Under the pieces are notes generated by a model. The model worked only from the letters and a program-made list of their open reading frames with translations, was not told the DNA's origin and did no database searches. 64,000 nucleotides of DNA from JBBRBB01 sp038206235 (GTDB lineage Bacteria; Bacteroidota; Bacteroidia; Chitinophagales; Chitinophagaceae). Where the stretch lies: contig JBBRBB010000015.1 in the NCBI GenBank assembly GCA_038206235.1, positions 1-64,000 on the forward strand, in the 5' to 3' direction. Of this stretch, positions 7,698 to 15,887 are shown piece by piece. Within the stretch, counting starts at the first letter, position 1, and each line of letters begins with the position of its first letter. Made by a program: the position numbers and the translations under genes.

Positions 7698-9611
7698 ATG
7701 AAAGGTATGGCAGATTCATTCGAAAAAATTCCCGTAGAGATTTTCCCTTCTCTAAAGAAAGGCTCTGGATATGTTGCTGCTGAAATTGCAAAGCTCATCA
7801 AAGAAAAACAATACAAGGGTGAGGCTTGCATATTAGGGCTTGCCACCGGCTCCACGCCTATAAGCATGTATGCAGAATTGGTTCATTTGCACCGTGAAGA
7901 AGGCCTTAGCTTTAAAAATGTAATCACTTTCAATCTCGATGAATATTTTCCTATTTCACAAGATGCTTATCAAAGCTACTGCAGCTTTATGCAGCGGCAT
8001 CTCTTCAATCACATAGATATCAATCCAGAAAATATTCATATTCTCAATGGCAGCATTACAAAAGAAAAAGTAAAAGAGCATTGCCAGCAATATGAGCAAA
8101 TGATTGAGGATGCCGGTTGTATTGAATTGCAAATTCTTGGCATTGGCGCTAATGGTCATATTGGATTTAATGAACCGGGCTCAAGCTTTTTTTCTAAAAC
8201 ACGTCTCATTAATCTTGATAACATTACACGCATTGCCAATGCAAAAGATTTTCAAAACATTTCAAGAGTTCCGCGACTGGCAATCACAATGGGCATCAGC
8301 ACTATTATGAAAGCAAAACGCATCTTGCTTATGGCATGGGGAAATAAAGCGCCGGTTGTTGTAAAAGCGGTGGAAGCACATATAACAGAACAGGTGCCCG
8401 CAAGCATTTTGCAGCAACACGATAATTGCACCTTTGTGCTCGATGAGATTGCAGCATCAAATCTTACACGATTCAAATCGCCGTGGTTAACGGGTGAAAT
8501 TGAATGGTCTCCAAAAATGATTAAGCGTGCAGTTGTAAACATGGCGCTTAAATTAAATAAACCTGTTCTTAGCTTAACAACGAATGATTACAACGAAAAT
8601 GGTTTGGGTGATTTACTTGTGGAGCAAGGCGATGCTTATGAAATAAATCTGCAGGTTTTTTATTTACTGCGTGATAGCATTACCGGCTGGCCTGGCGGCA
8701 AATCCAATGCTATAATTCCTGAACATCCTGAGCGCAGCGAGCCTTATCCCAAAACATGTTTGATTTTTTCTCCGCATCCTGATGATGATATTATAAGCAT
8801 GGGCGGCACCTTTATGCGGCTGCATGAGCAGGGGCATGATGTGCATGTGGCTTATCAAACCAGCGGCAACATTGCAGTTGCAGATGAATTTGTAACACGC
8901 TTTATTGATTTTGCAGTTGGCTTTGAAGATATGTTTGAAATGGATAATGAAAAAAGTCATGGCATTCTTGAAGAAGCTAAAAAGTTTCTTTCCGCAAAGC
9001 AGCCAAATGAAATTGATACATCTGAAATAAGAGCCATTAAAGGATTGATAAGAAGATGCGAAGCCAAGGCCACCTGCAGGTATGTAGGTTTGTCCGAAGA
9101 TAACTGGCATTTTCAAAATCTTCCTTTTTATGAAACGGGTGTTATTGAAAAAAAACCAATGGGCGAAGAAGACATAGAGTTGACAATGAAACTTCTTCAA
9201 AAAATAAAACCTCACCAGGTTTACTGCGCCGGAGATTTAGCAGACCCGCATGGCACACACAAGGTTTGTCTCGATATTATTTTTGAAAGCTTAAAAAGAT
9301 TAAAAGAAAGCGGTGAGGCGTGGCTCAACGATTGCTGGGTTTGGCTTTATCGCGGGGCATGGCAGGAGTGGGATATGGCAGACATTGAAATGGCAATACC
9401 CATGAGCCCAGATCAGGTGATGAAAAAAAGGTATGGCATTTTCATTCATCAAAGCCAGAAAGATATGGTGCCTTTTCAGGGAAATGATGTTCGGGAATTT
9501 TGGCAGCGCGCCGAAGAGCGAAATGCAAATACCGCTAATTTGTATGCGGCGCTTGGATTAACTAAGTATGCAGCGATAGAAGCATTTATAAGATTTAAAA
9601 TTGAAGATTGA
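7698..9611 (+). CDS. nagB: Glucosamine-6-phosphate deaminase fused to a PIG-L deacetylase domain
   Basis: 637 residues. Residues about 15-265 are a NagB domain with the LDEYF motif (about 80) and GIGANGHIGFNEPG (about 147-160). Residues about 352-610 are a PIG-L/LmbE domain with a zinc-binding SPHPDDD motif near 358 and a GTHK-type HxxxH region near 515. NagB converts glucosamine-6-phosphate to fructose-6-phosphate and ammonia; PIG-L proteins deacetylate N-acetylglucosamine groups. The fusion is roughly 2.5 times the length of E. coli NagB. The open frame extends to 7503, overlapping the transporter gene, but the family N-terminus fits the ATG at 7698 (or 7707). No nagA lies nearby, so the second domain could supply the deacetylation step (inference). 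Confidence 0.9.
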   Translation: MKGMADSFEKIPVEIFPSLKKGSGYVAAEIAKLIKEKQYKGEACILGLATGSTPISMYAELVHLHREEGLSFKNVITFNLDEYFPISQDAYQSYCSFMQRHLFNHIDINPENIHILNGSITKEKVKEHCQQYEQMIEDAGCIELQILGIGANGHIGFNEPGSSFFSKTRLINLDNITRIANAKDFQNISRVPRLAITMGISTIMKAKRILLMAWGNKAPVVVKAVEAHITEQVPASILQQHDNCTFVLDEIAASNLTRFKSPWLTGEIEWSPKMIKRAVVNMALKLNKPVLSLTTNDYNENGLGDLLVEQGDAYEINLQVFYLLRDSITGWPGGKSNAIIPEHPERSEPYPKTCLIFSPHPDDDIISMGGTFMRLHEQGHDVHVAYQTSGNIAVADEFVTRFIDFAVGFEDMFEMDNEKSHGILEEAKKFLSAKQPNEIDTSEIRAIKGLIRRCEAKATCRYVGLSEDNWHFQNLPFYETGVIEKKPMGEEDIELTMKLLQKIKPHQVYCAGDLADPHGTHKVCLDIIFESLKRLKESGEAWLNDCWVWLYRGAWQEWDMADIEMAIPMSPDQVMKKRYGIFIHQSQKDMVPFQGNDVREFWQRAEERNANTANLYAALGLTKYAAIEAFIRFKIED

Positions 9612-9815
9612 AGATTTAATATTTGATCCCTGCTTTTTTGATTTTGCTTTGTGATTCTTATTTTTTATTTATATCGAATCGGAATCTTTTGTTATTACTT
9701 CTTTAAAAAACTTGTACATTTTTTCCTTCAGTATACTACCTAATCTTTAACATTTTATAATTACAGAGAATGGAACGAAGTTTGTTTTGTTTGAGTAAAT
9801 AAAAAATTAAATATT

Positions 9816-10229
9816 ATGAAAAAGACACTCCTAATTTTATCCGCCCTGTTGCTCTCTCTCAATTTCACTTTCGCACAAAAAGTAGCAGTTGAAACCAGCA
9901 ACAAGGAAGGATGGCACAAGATTGGTGAAACTACCGCTAATTTCAGTGGTGACAAAGATGAAATCATTGTACTTGGTGCAGATGTTTTTAAAGCTATTCG
10001 TATAAAGGTAACAGATGCCCCCGTGCATATTGAAACCATGGAAGTGGTTTTTGATAATGAAACCAGGCAGAATGTTGACCTTAAAGCTGATTTTAAGGCG
10101 GGTGAAGAAAGCAGGGTTATCGATCTTGAAGGCGGAGATCGTAAATTAAAGAAAGTAGTTTACGTGTACAGAACAATACCGAATTTCCCAATTGATAAAG
10201 CACACATTGAACTGTGGGGATTGAAGTAA
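9816..10229 (+). CDS. Exported DUF2541-like protein
   Basis: 137 residues with a clear signal peptide ending near FAQ (residues 1-20). The mature part is a small beta-rich domain with an IRIKVTDAPVHIETMEVVFDN stretch, an SRVIDLEGGDR turn, and a C-terminal AHIELWGL strand, a pattern I associate with DUF2541. Function is unknown; it is probably periplasmic. The gene is monocistronic, with its own terminator at 10256. Confidence 0.7.
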   Translation: MKKTLLILSALLLSLNFTFAQKVAVETSNKEGWHKIGETTANFSGDKDEIIVLGADVFKAIRIKVTDAPVHIETMEVVFDNETRQNVDLKADFKAGEESRVIDLEGGDRKLKKVVYVYRTIPNFPIDKAHIELWGLK

Positions 10230-10255
10230 TTAATCCTTCTTAATTTAGAAACGAT

Positions 10256-10288
10256 ATGACGCATTTTTATGGATGCGTCATTTTTTTT
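10256..10288 (+). terminator. Intrinsic terminator after the DUF2541-like gene
   Basis: ATGACGCAT (10256-10264) and ATGCGTCAT (10273-10281) form a perfect 9-bp stem with an 8-nt loop, followed by seven or more T. It separates the exported-protein gene from the tRNA. Confidence 0.85.
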
Positions 10289-10312
10289 ATATTTGCTGCT
10301 TTAAAGAATTTT

Positions 10313-10386
10313 GGCCCCGTAGCTTAACTGAATAGAGTATCTGACTACGGATCAGAAGGTTCCAGGTTTGAATCCTGGCGGGGTCA
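10313..10386 (+). tRNA. tRNA-Arg (anticodon ACG)
   Basis: 74 nt folding as a full cloverleaf. The acceptor GGCCCCG (10313-10319) pairs with CGGGGTC (10379-10385) with one G-T pair. There is a D arm, an anticodon stem TCTGA/TCAGA with loop CTACGGA giving anticodon ACG, and a T arm CCAGG/CCTGG with loop TTTGAAT. The discriminator base is A, and the CCA tail is not encoded. Confidence 0.93.
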
Positions 10387-10390
10387 CAAA

Positions 10391-10412
10391 AAAGCCTCAT
10401 GACTGTGGGGCT
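10391..10412 (+). terminator. Possible hairpin terminator after tRNA-Arg
   Basis: AAGCC and GGCTT flank a short loop (with TCA/TGG partly pairing), followed by a weak A/T-rich stretch. It lies directly after the tRNA and before its degenerate copy. Confidence 0.4.
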
Positions 10413-10415
10413 TAT

Positions 10416-10488
10416 TATATTTTAGCTAACTGAACAGAGTACCCGATTACTATCGGGAAGGTTCCAGGTTTGAATCCTGGCGGGGTTA
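10416..10488 (+). pseudogene. Degenerate tandem copy of tRNA-Arg
   Basis: The 3' half (GAAGGTTCCAGG, TTTGAAT, CCTGGCGGGG) is identical to the intact tRNA just upstream, and the D-arm region (TAGCTAACTGAACAGAGTA) differs by two changes. The 5' acceptor strand is replaced by A/T sequence that cannot pair with the 3' strand. The anticodon arm is replaced by a CCCGA-TTACTA-TCGGG palindrome with an illegal loop. It is therefore a tRNA remnant, not a working gene. Confidence 0.75.
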
Positions 10489-10547
10489 CAATCGCAAAAC
10501 CATGCAAAGGGAAAAATTTACTATAGTTAGCTAAACAAATCTTTTAT

Positions 10548-11168
10548 TTATTCTACTCTCTCCACTTCATATACCGGGCTAAACAAATACTCTAATCCCG
10601 TTTTTATTTCCTTGCATTTATAGCGTTTGCGCAGCCTCACTCCTTTTTGATATACCTTCCCTTCTTTTGTTTTGAACCGGCTGCCTGCCGGTAATTGTTC
10701 AATGAAATAAAAACTTTCTTTCTGCATGTCATATAGTTTTAATACTCTTATCAACCCATCTTCTGCACAACTGCTCGCAGCGGGATTTTGCAGCGATTGC
10801 CTTAAAGCATTTTCAATTTCTGCAGGAAATATTTTTGTTGTGATAAAATCAGCAAGTAATCTGCGATAAATTGTTTTCCACTCATTACCATGTGATGCAA
10901 TGCGATTGCCGAATTTTTCAAAAGCAAGCAGGTGAGCAAGCTCATGCAGCAATGTTATAAGAAAGGCATATTTATTAAGATTGCCATTTATACTTATGCG
11001 ATGATTTTTTCCGGTAACAGCATTTCGATAATCTCCCAAAACACTTTTTCGTTCTCTTGTTACCGTAAGATGAACTTTGTGAGTGTGCAAATAATGCACA
11101 GCTCTTTCAAAGCTGCCTTCAGGTAAATAATGCTGCAATGCCTGCATAGGATGCTCAACTGCTGCCAT
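10548..11168 (-). CDS. SprT-like putative metalloprotease domain protein
   Basis: 206 residues. The zinc-binding HELAH motif lies near residue 77, after an ISINGNLNKYAFLITLL strand and helix, as in SprT-like domains; a third ligand region follows with HGNEWK. The C-terminal part has RFKTKEGKVYQKG, which looks like a small beta domain. Related SPRTN enzymes act on DNA-protein crosslinks; that role is only family knowledge here. The start overlaps the end of the upstream membrane-protein gene by 14 bp, so they are co-transcribed. Confidence 0.8.
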   Translation of the reverse strand: MAAVEHPMQALQHYLPEGSFERAVHYLHTHKVHLTVTRERKSVLGDYRNAVTGKNHRISINGNLNKYAFLITLLHELAHLLAFEKFGNRIASHGNEWKTIYRRLLADFITTKIFPAEIENALRQSLQNPAASSCAEDGLIRVLKLYDMQKESFYFIEQLPAGSRFKTKEGKVYQKGVRLRKRYKCKEIKTGLEYLFSPVYEVERVE

Positions 11169-11568
11169 TTTTTCTTTTCGTCATTTTAATTGCGCCGTTG
11201 GTTTCTATTATCATATAAAATATATACAGTACCATACCCACAATAACAGCGTATATGCTTTTGTTTTCCCCGGCTGTGAAAAGATAAATAGCTACAGCAA
11301 TCGCAGACACCATGAGCTTAATAAAAGTAATTGCAGCAGAAGCCCGTACATAAACATTCGGATTAGAATTTTTTATTGCCCGTATGCGCAGAATGCCGTT
11401 AATGATAGCAAGAATAAAAAATAAAGCATTGGCAGCCATTACTACTTCCGCATCGATATTTTTTTCACGAAGCCAGTTCTTCAAAAACAAAGAGGCAGAA
11501 TTTATTATTATAAAAAAAATTACTATGGGTCTAAAGAATTGCCGCCACAATGCACGGTCAGTGCTCAT
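11155..11568 (-). CDS. Small four-helix membrane protein, unknown function
   Basis: 137 residues with about four hydrophobic segments (near 12-28, 42-60, 70-92 and 100-120) and a basic C-terminal tail (TKRKNG). I do not recognise a named family. It is the middle gene of a three-gene minus-strand operon with the short membrane/coiled-coil protein (18 bp upstream) and the SprT-like protein (overlapping). This group is divergent from sprE. Confidence 0.7.
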   Translation of the reverse strand: MSTDRALWRQFFRPIVIFFIIINSASLFLKNWLREKNIDAEVVMAANALFFILAIINGILRIRAIKNSNPNVYVRASAAITFIKLMVSAIAVAIYLFTAGENKSIYAVIVGMVLYIFYMIIETNGAIKMTKRKNGSS

Positions 11569-11586
11569 CTTTACAATTTGTTTTAG

Positions 11587-11982
11587 TTAGTCATTAGAAA
11601 TTTCAGTCTTGGGAACTTTTATAGCAGTTGTATCCCGCTGCACAGAAGTATTACCATTCAGCGTGTTTTTAAGGTCGTCTAAATATTTCTGCTTGTATTG
11701 TATAGCATTTTCCAGCGAATCTGTTCTAATTTTCAACGCCTTCATTTCACCTCTGCTCTCCTTTCTTCCATAGCCCGGTATATAGTATTTTAGTGGGGTA
11801 AGCACCAGCAGTGCCACAGTAAAGCCAACCAGTAAAACAAAAATGGTACTTAAAACCATATATACACTAAAACGGGATAAGCGAAAAGTAATTACCTCTT
11901 CAAAAGTATCATCATTGGTTACTGCAAGACGATAGTGGTTTTTAAATGTTTTGAATGAAGAATTTATATCATTTTTTGCCAT
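11587..11982 (-). CDS. Single-pass membrane protein with periplasmic coiled coil
   Basis: 131 residues: a cytoplasmic N-terminus (1-45), one transmembrane helix (about 46-70), then a periplasmic coiled-coil stretch (about 80-115) and a polar tail. The N-terminal part (FKTFKNHYRLAVTNDDTFEEV) resembles the N-terminal anchor of Bacteroidota M23 peptidoglycan hydrolases, but no peptidase domain is present. It may be a partner or regulator of cell-wall enzymes; the function is unknown. It is the first gene of the operon and divergent from sprE. Confidence 0.65.
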   Translation of the reverse strand: MAKNDINSSFKTFKNHYRLAVTNDDTFEEVITFRLSRFSVYMVLSTIFVLLVGFTVALLVLTPLKYYIPGYGRKESRGEMKALKIRTDSLENAIQYKQKYLDDLKNTLNGNTSVQRDTTAIKVPKTEISND

Positions 11983-12132
11983 TATATTCTATTATTCACA
12001 TTAAAGATAATACTTAACGCAGAGTTAGGAAAAGAGATTAAAAAATAAACCTTTTTTGAAATAATTTGAGCAACTTTTCAGTTATAATGAAATAGTAAGG
12101 GTATTACATTAATTTTTAGAATATTTGCAGGC

Positions 12133-15100
12133 ATGAAAAAGTTGATTTATACGCTCATAATTTTTTTTCTTTTTTTTTGTAACACAAATTTGACCGCTCA
12201 GCCCGGCTCCACTATTGAATTAAAGAAGCCAGAACAATATGAGAACCGAACGCTGGTATCAGAAAAAACCACTACCGCTAAATTACCTTATGCTAAAAAA
12301 ATATTTCAGAACACAATTACACACTACAATTATTATTTTAATGCCAACAATCGTTTAAACGATATAATTCAAAGGGCAAAGGCAGCTTATAAAGAAAGCT
12401 ATACAAAGCTGCTTCCCTTTTACAATTATAGTCTTGATGTTACCGCTTATGATGGAGATATTGATAGTATAATTTATAAATGCAACGCCGGAATTCTTTT
12501 GCACGACCTGCGCAACGATTGGATAGATGACCTCTATTTTCTCATGGGCAAAGCCTACTATTTTAGAAAAGATTTTGATTCTTCAGCACACGTATTTCAA
12601 TATATCAACTATGCATTCGCTCCTAAAGATGAGGGCTATGATATTTCTATCGGCAGTAATGCAAGCAACCATCCGGGTGTTTTTAGTATCTCTGAAAAAG
12701 AAAATCAAAGCTTTCTTAAAAAGTTAACCTCATACCCGCCCAGAAGAAATGAAGATTTATTATGGATAGCAAAAAATAATATTGATGCCGGTAAAAGCTA
12801 TGAAGCCATAAGCTTACTTGAAATTTTGCGGCATGATCCTCAATTTCCCGAACGCCTGCAGCCAGATTTGCACGAAGCTTTAGCTTATTGGTTTTACACC
12901 CAAAAAATATACGACAGCGCTGCCACGCATTTAATCAAAGCAATGGACAATGCAGCAAACATAAACGAAAAAGCAAGATGGGAATTTTTAGCAGGGCAGC
13001 TATTTCAGATTTCAAAGCTCGATGAATTATCGGCAAAGTATTTTACTAAAAGTGCAGAACACACTCTTGACCCTGTAATGGAAGTATATGCAAGGCTCAA
13101 CAGCATTGCCGTTTCCGGCGGCGACACCTCAGATATTATTCAGCAAAAAATTGATGGGCTTCTCAAGCTTGCTCATAAAGATAAGTTCGTGAATTACCGC
13201 GACATTATTTATTATTCCGCAGCACAGTTAGAGGCACAAAGAAACAATATGAAGCAGGCACACAATCTTCTGTTGAAAAGCGTGAAATATAATGCAGGAA
13301 ATCCTGAGCAGCGAAGCCTTTCTTTTTTATTGATTGCCGATATTGAATACGCAAATGCAAATTATGTAAGCGCTAAAAATTTTTATGATAGCGTAGAGCT
13401 TGGCGTGCTTACAAATGAAGATGATAAAAACAGAGTATCAAACCGGCAGCCTGCGCTTGCAAACATTGCCGAGAATATTAAAACAATTCATACACAGGAT
13501 AGTTTGCAAACTGTTGCCCGCATGCCCGAAGCTGAAAGAAATGCACTCATTAAAAAAACATTGCGGCAATTGCGAAAAGCACAAGGACTGCAGGAAGATG
13601 CAGAGGGAGCCTCCACTCCTTTTGTAAATGCGGCTGTACAGCAACCATTAGGAGCACCCAATATTTTTTCCGGAGCCGGCAAAGGCGAATGGTATTTCAA
13701 TAATCCATCTTTGAAGGGCGCCGGGTTTAATTCGTTTAGAGCCGCCTGGGGAAATCGCCCCAACGTAGATAACTGGCGCAGGCTTGCCGGTGTAAACCAG
13801 TCTCTTGCCCAGCAGTCCGCAGAAGAAAAAAACGCCGAAGACAGCAGCATGGCAAATGAAAATGGCCAGAAAAACCTTAGTGGAAATGATAGCAATACAA
13901 TAAAGCTGGAGAATGTTGAGGATGCCGGTGCAAATGGAGATGAAGAGCTTGATGAAGGCGATATAACTTTCGATGCATTGCTAAAACGATTGCCCTTAAC
14001 GGATGAAAGACTAAAAGCATCTAATAATAAAATTGCCAATGCTCTTTTCAACAGCGGCGTTATACTTCAAAATGAGCTGGAAGATTATAATAAAGCCATC
14101 GAAGCATACGAAACGCTTAACAAAAGATTTCCTGAGAATCAGCATGTCGAAGAGAGCCTTTTCAACTTATATTATTGCTATATTAAAACCGGCAAAAAAT
14201 TTTCTGCTGATTCCGCACTAAATGTTTTGAACACTGAATTCAAAAACAGCAAGTGGACAGCTCTTTTAAATGATCCAGCAACAGGAAAAAAAGAGAGTGC
14301 TGACCCTGCTACCAAAAAATATGAAACCATTTATAATCTTTTTATTGAAGGAAAATTTGAAGAAGCAAAAGCACAAAAAGCAATTGCAGACAGCACGTAT
14401 GGAAACACATACTGGACTCCGCAATTGCTTTACATAGAATCAATATATTATGTTTCCACAAGAGATGATAGTACAGCTATAGATAAATTAAAAGGGATTA
14501 CTGCGATGGGTAATAATACACCGCTGGCAGAAAAAGCAGAAACAATGATTGATGTGCTTAGCCGCAGAAGTGAAATTGAAAGCTATCTCACCAGTTTGCA
14601 GATAACAAGATATAAAGATGATGAGGTTACCCGTGTTGTTGACCTTAACCCGGTAGAAACTATCGTTGATAAAAGAGAACTGAAGAAGGATTCTGTTGTA
14701 TCAAACCCTCTGATTAAACAGCAGGCAGTTGGTACTGATACTTCTAAAGCTGCTGTATCTATAGTGAGAACATATACTTTCAATCCTGATGAGCAGCAAT
14801 TTGTCGCCATTCTTCTTAATAAAGTTGACCCTGTATATGTGAACGAAACCCGTAATGCCTTCAACAGGTTTAATATGACGCAGTATTATGCTACTCAAAA
14901 ACCAAATGTAACCTCTGTAAAGCTGGATAGTAATTACATGGTTGTGCTCGTAGGTCCTTTTACTGACGCTGCTACAGCAATCACTTACGTAGATAAAGTA
15001 AAACCCGTGACAGGCAACAGAATAATTCCCTGGTTGGCGACAGATAAATATAGCTTCACAATGATAAGCCAATCTAATATTGATATTCTTCAGCAGACCA

Positions 15101-15156
15101 AAGACCTTGAAGGATATAAAAAATTAATTGAAAAAGCTTTGCCGGGAAAGTTTTAA
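12133..15156 (+). CDS. sprE: SprE/PorW-like TPR protein of type IX secretion and gliding
   Basis: 1007 residues with an export signal (1-23) containing C16, which may be a lipidation site although the preceding residues are not a classic lipobox. Many tetratricopeptide-like repeats occur between about 100 and 830 (for example ALFNSGVILQNELEDYNKAIEAYETL), with an acidic low-complexity linker near 565-610. The C-terminal domain (about 885-1000: FVAILLNKVDP, then NAFNRFN, then VLVGPF) matches the SprE/PorW tail as I remember it. SprE/PorW is an outer-membrane-associated lipoprotein needed for type IX secretion. Several type IX cargo proteins are encoded in this window. A TATTTG motif 7 bp before the start may be part of a promoter. 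Confidence 0.85.
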   Translation: MKKLIYTLIIFFLFFCNTNLTAQPGSTIELKKPEQYENRTLVSEKTTTAKLPYAKKIFQNTITHYNYYFNANNRLNDIIQRAKAAYKESYTKLLPFYNYSLDVTAYDGDIDSIIYKCNAGILLHDLRNDWIDDLYFLMGKAYYFRKDFDSSAHVFQYINYAFAPKDEGYDISIGSNASNHPGVFSISEKENQSFLKKLTSYPPRRNEDLLWIAKNNIDAGKSYEAISLLEILRHDPQFPERLQPDLHEALAYWFYTQKIYDSAATHLIKAMDNAANINEKARWEFLAGQLFQISKLDELSAKYFTKSAEHTLDPVMEVYARLNSIAVSGGDTSDIIQQKIDGLLKLAHKDKFVNYRDIIYYSAAQLEAQRNNMKQAHNLLLKSVKYNAGNPEQRSLSFLLIADIEYANANYVSAKNFYDSVELGVLTNEDDKNRVSNRQPALANIAENIKTIHTQDSLQTVARMPEAERNALIKKTLRQLRKAQGLQEDAEGASTPFVNAAVQQPLGAPNIFSGAGKGEWYFNNPSLKGAGFNSFRAAWGNRPNVDNWRRLAGVNQSLAQQSAEEKNAEDSSMANENGQKNLSGNDSNTIKLENVEDAGANGDEELDEGDITFDALLKRLPLTDERLKASNNKIANALFNSGVILQNELEDYNKAIEAYETLNKRFPENQHVEESLFNLYYCYIKTGKKFSADSALNVLNTEFKNSKWTALLNDPATGKKESADPATKKYETIYNLFIEGKFEEAKAQKAIADSTYGNTYWTPQLLYIESIYYVSTRDDSTAIDKLKGITAMGNNTPLAEKAETMIDVLSRRSEIESYLTSLQITRYKDDEVTRVVDLNPVETIVDKRELKKDSVVSNPLIKQQAVGTDTSKAAVSIVRTYTFNPDEQQFVAILLNKVDPVYVNETRNAFNRFNMTQYYATQKPNVTSVKLDSNYMVVLVGPFTDAATAITYVDKVKPVTGNRIIPWLATDKYSFTMISQSNIDILQQTKDLEGYKKLIEKALPGKF

Positions 15157-15221
15157 GTAATTTTTTTATTCAAATTTATTTATTCATTCTAAATCAGACC
15201 TGTAATATTTTGCGCATTCTG

Positions 15222-15229
15222 TAAATTTG
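15222..15229 (+). promoter_or_regulatory. Possible -7 element of the antitoxin gene
   Basis: TAAATTTG matches TAnnTTTG exactly and lies 19 bp before the antitoxin start. No convincing -33 element is seen. Confidence 0.35.
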
Positions 15230-15248
15230 CTTTAAATCACAACAACAA

Positions 15249-15500
15249 ATGAAGTCTGTGGAAATTCGTGAAAAACTGCACCATTACATAGAAACTGCTC
15301 CTGAAAAAAAAGTAAAAGCCATTTTTGCAATGGTAGAAGAAGAGATTGAAGAAACACAAGACTTTTGGCAAAATGAGGCTTTTGTTGCTGAAGTACAAAG
15401 AAGAGAAGATGCTTATTTAAAAGGAAAAGCAAAGACATACTCTTTGGAGCAATCTGTTGGCAGAGCAACTGAAGCTGCTAAAAAAATAAAAGCGAAATAA
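15249..15500 (+). CDS. Antitoxin-like protein of a RelE/ParE-type pair
   Basis: 83 residues, highly charged and helical. It is of the type found upstream of RelE/ParE toxins in Bacteroidota: an N-terminal REKLHHYIETA helix, an acidic EEEIEETQDFW middle and a basic C-terminal tail. It ends 2 bp before the toxin remnant, as expected for a coupled pair. Because the toxin is broken, this may be a retained antitoxin without a partner. No DNA-binding fold is obvious. Confidence 0.7.
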   Translation: MKSVEIREKLHHYIETAPEKKVKAIFAMVEEEIEETQDFWQNEAFVAEVQRREDAYLKGKAKTYSLEQSVGRATEAAKKIKAK

Positions 15501-15502
15501 AA

Positions 15503-15737
15503 GTGTATTCAATCAGGTTATTAGATGATGCGGATAAAGAATTTACAGAAGCCGCCGAATGGTACGAAGAAAGAAGTGACGGCTTAGGTATCACGAAAAG
15601 GCAATTTCAGAGAAGCGCCGGTGAGAACTTTTCCTTATATAATTGTTTATACGTTTTACAAAAAAGAAGAAATGATTACAATCAATTCAATTTTTCATAC
15701 CAGTCGTAACCCTAAAAAGAAATACAGAAATAAATAA
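15503..15737 (+). pseudogene. Decayed RelE/ParE-type toxin
   Basis: It starts with GTG 2 bp after the antitoxin. The first frame gives a toxin N-terminus (IRLLDDADKEFTEAAEWYEE up to DGLG) and then loses similarity, stopping at 15709. Shifting by one frame near 15590 gives a normal toxin C-terminus (GNFREAPVRTFPYIIVYTFYK, then NSIFHTSRNPKKKYRNK) that stops at 15737. About 35-40 residues between the halves are missing, so an internal deletion with frameshift inactivated it. Confidence 0.75.
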
Positions 15738-15887
15738 AATTCTCTGCCAACAAAACATTAATTCCCTCCAATTATCACCTTATTCCCAAATCATCTTTCT
15801 AAATTCGTATTAATTATTATTTCGGGCAGATTATTTGCGCTTATTTTAATTCTTGTACTTCATAGATTACATTCGTACAATTCATTT

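Noticed and set aside
8664..9215. 183-codon minus-strand frame inside nagB
   Set aside because: Shadow of the PIG-L domain coding sequence; composition rich in F, K, C and H with no recognisable fold.
10313..10488. Attachment site duplication flanking an integrated element
   Set aside because: The two copies are only about 100 bp apart with no integrase or cargo between, so a local duplication is more likely than an element boundary.
13488..14051. 187-codon minus-strand frame inside sprE
   Set aside because: Serine/phenylalanine-rich shadow of the acidic linker region of the SprE-like gene; no coherent motifs.
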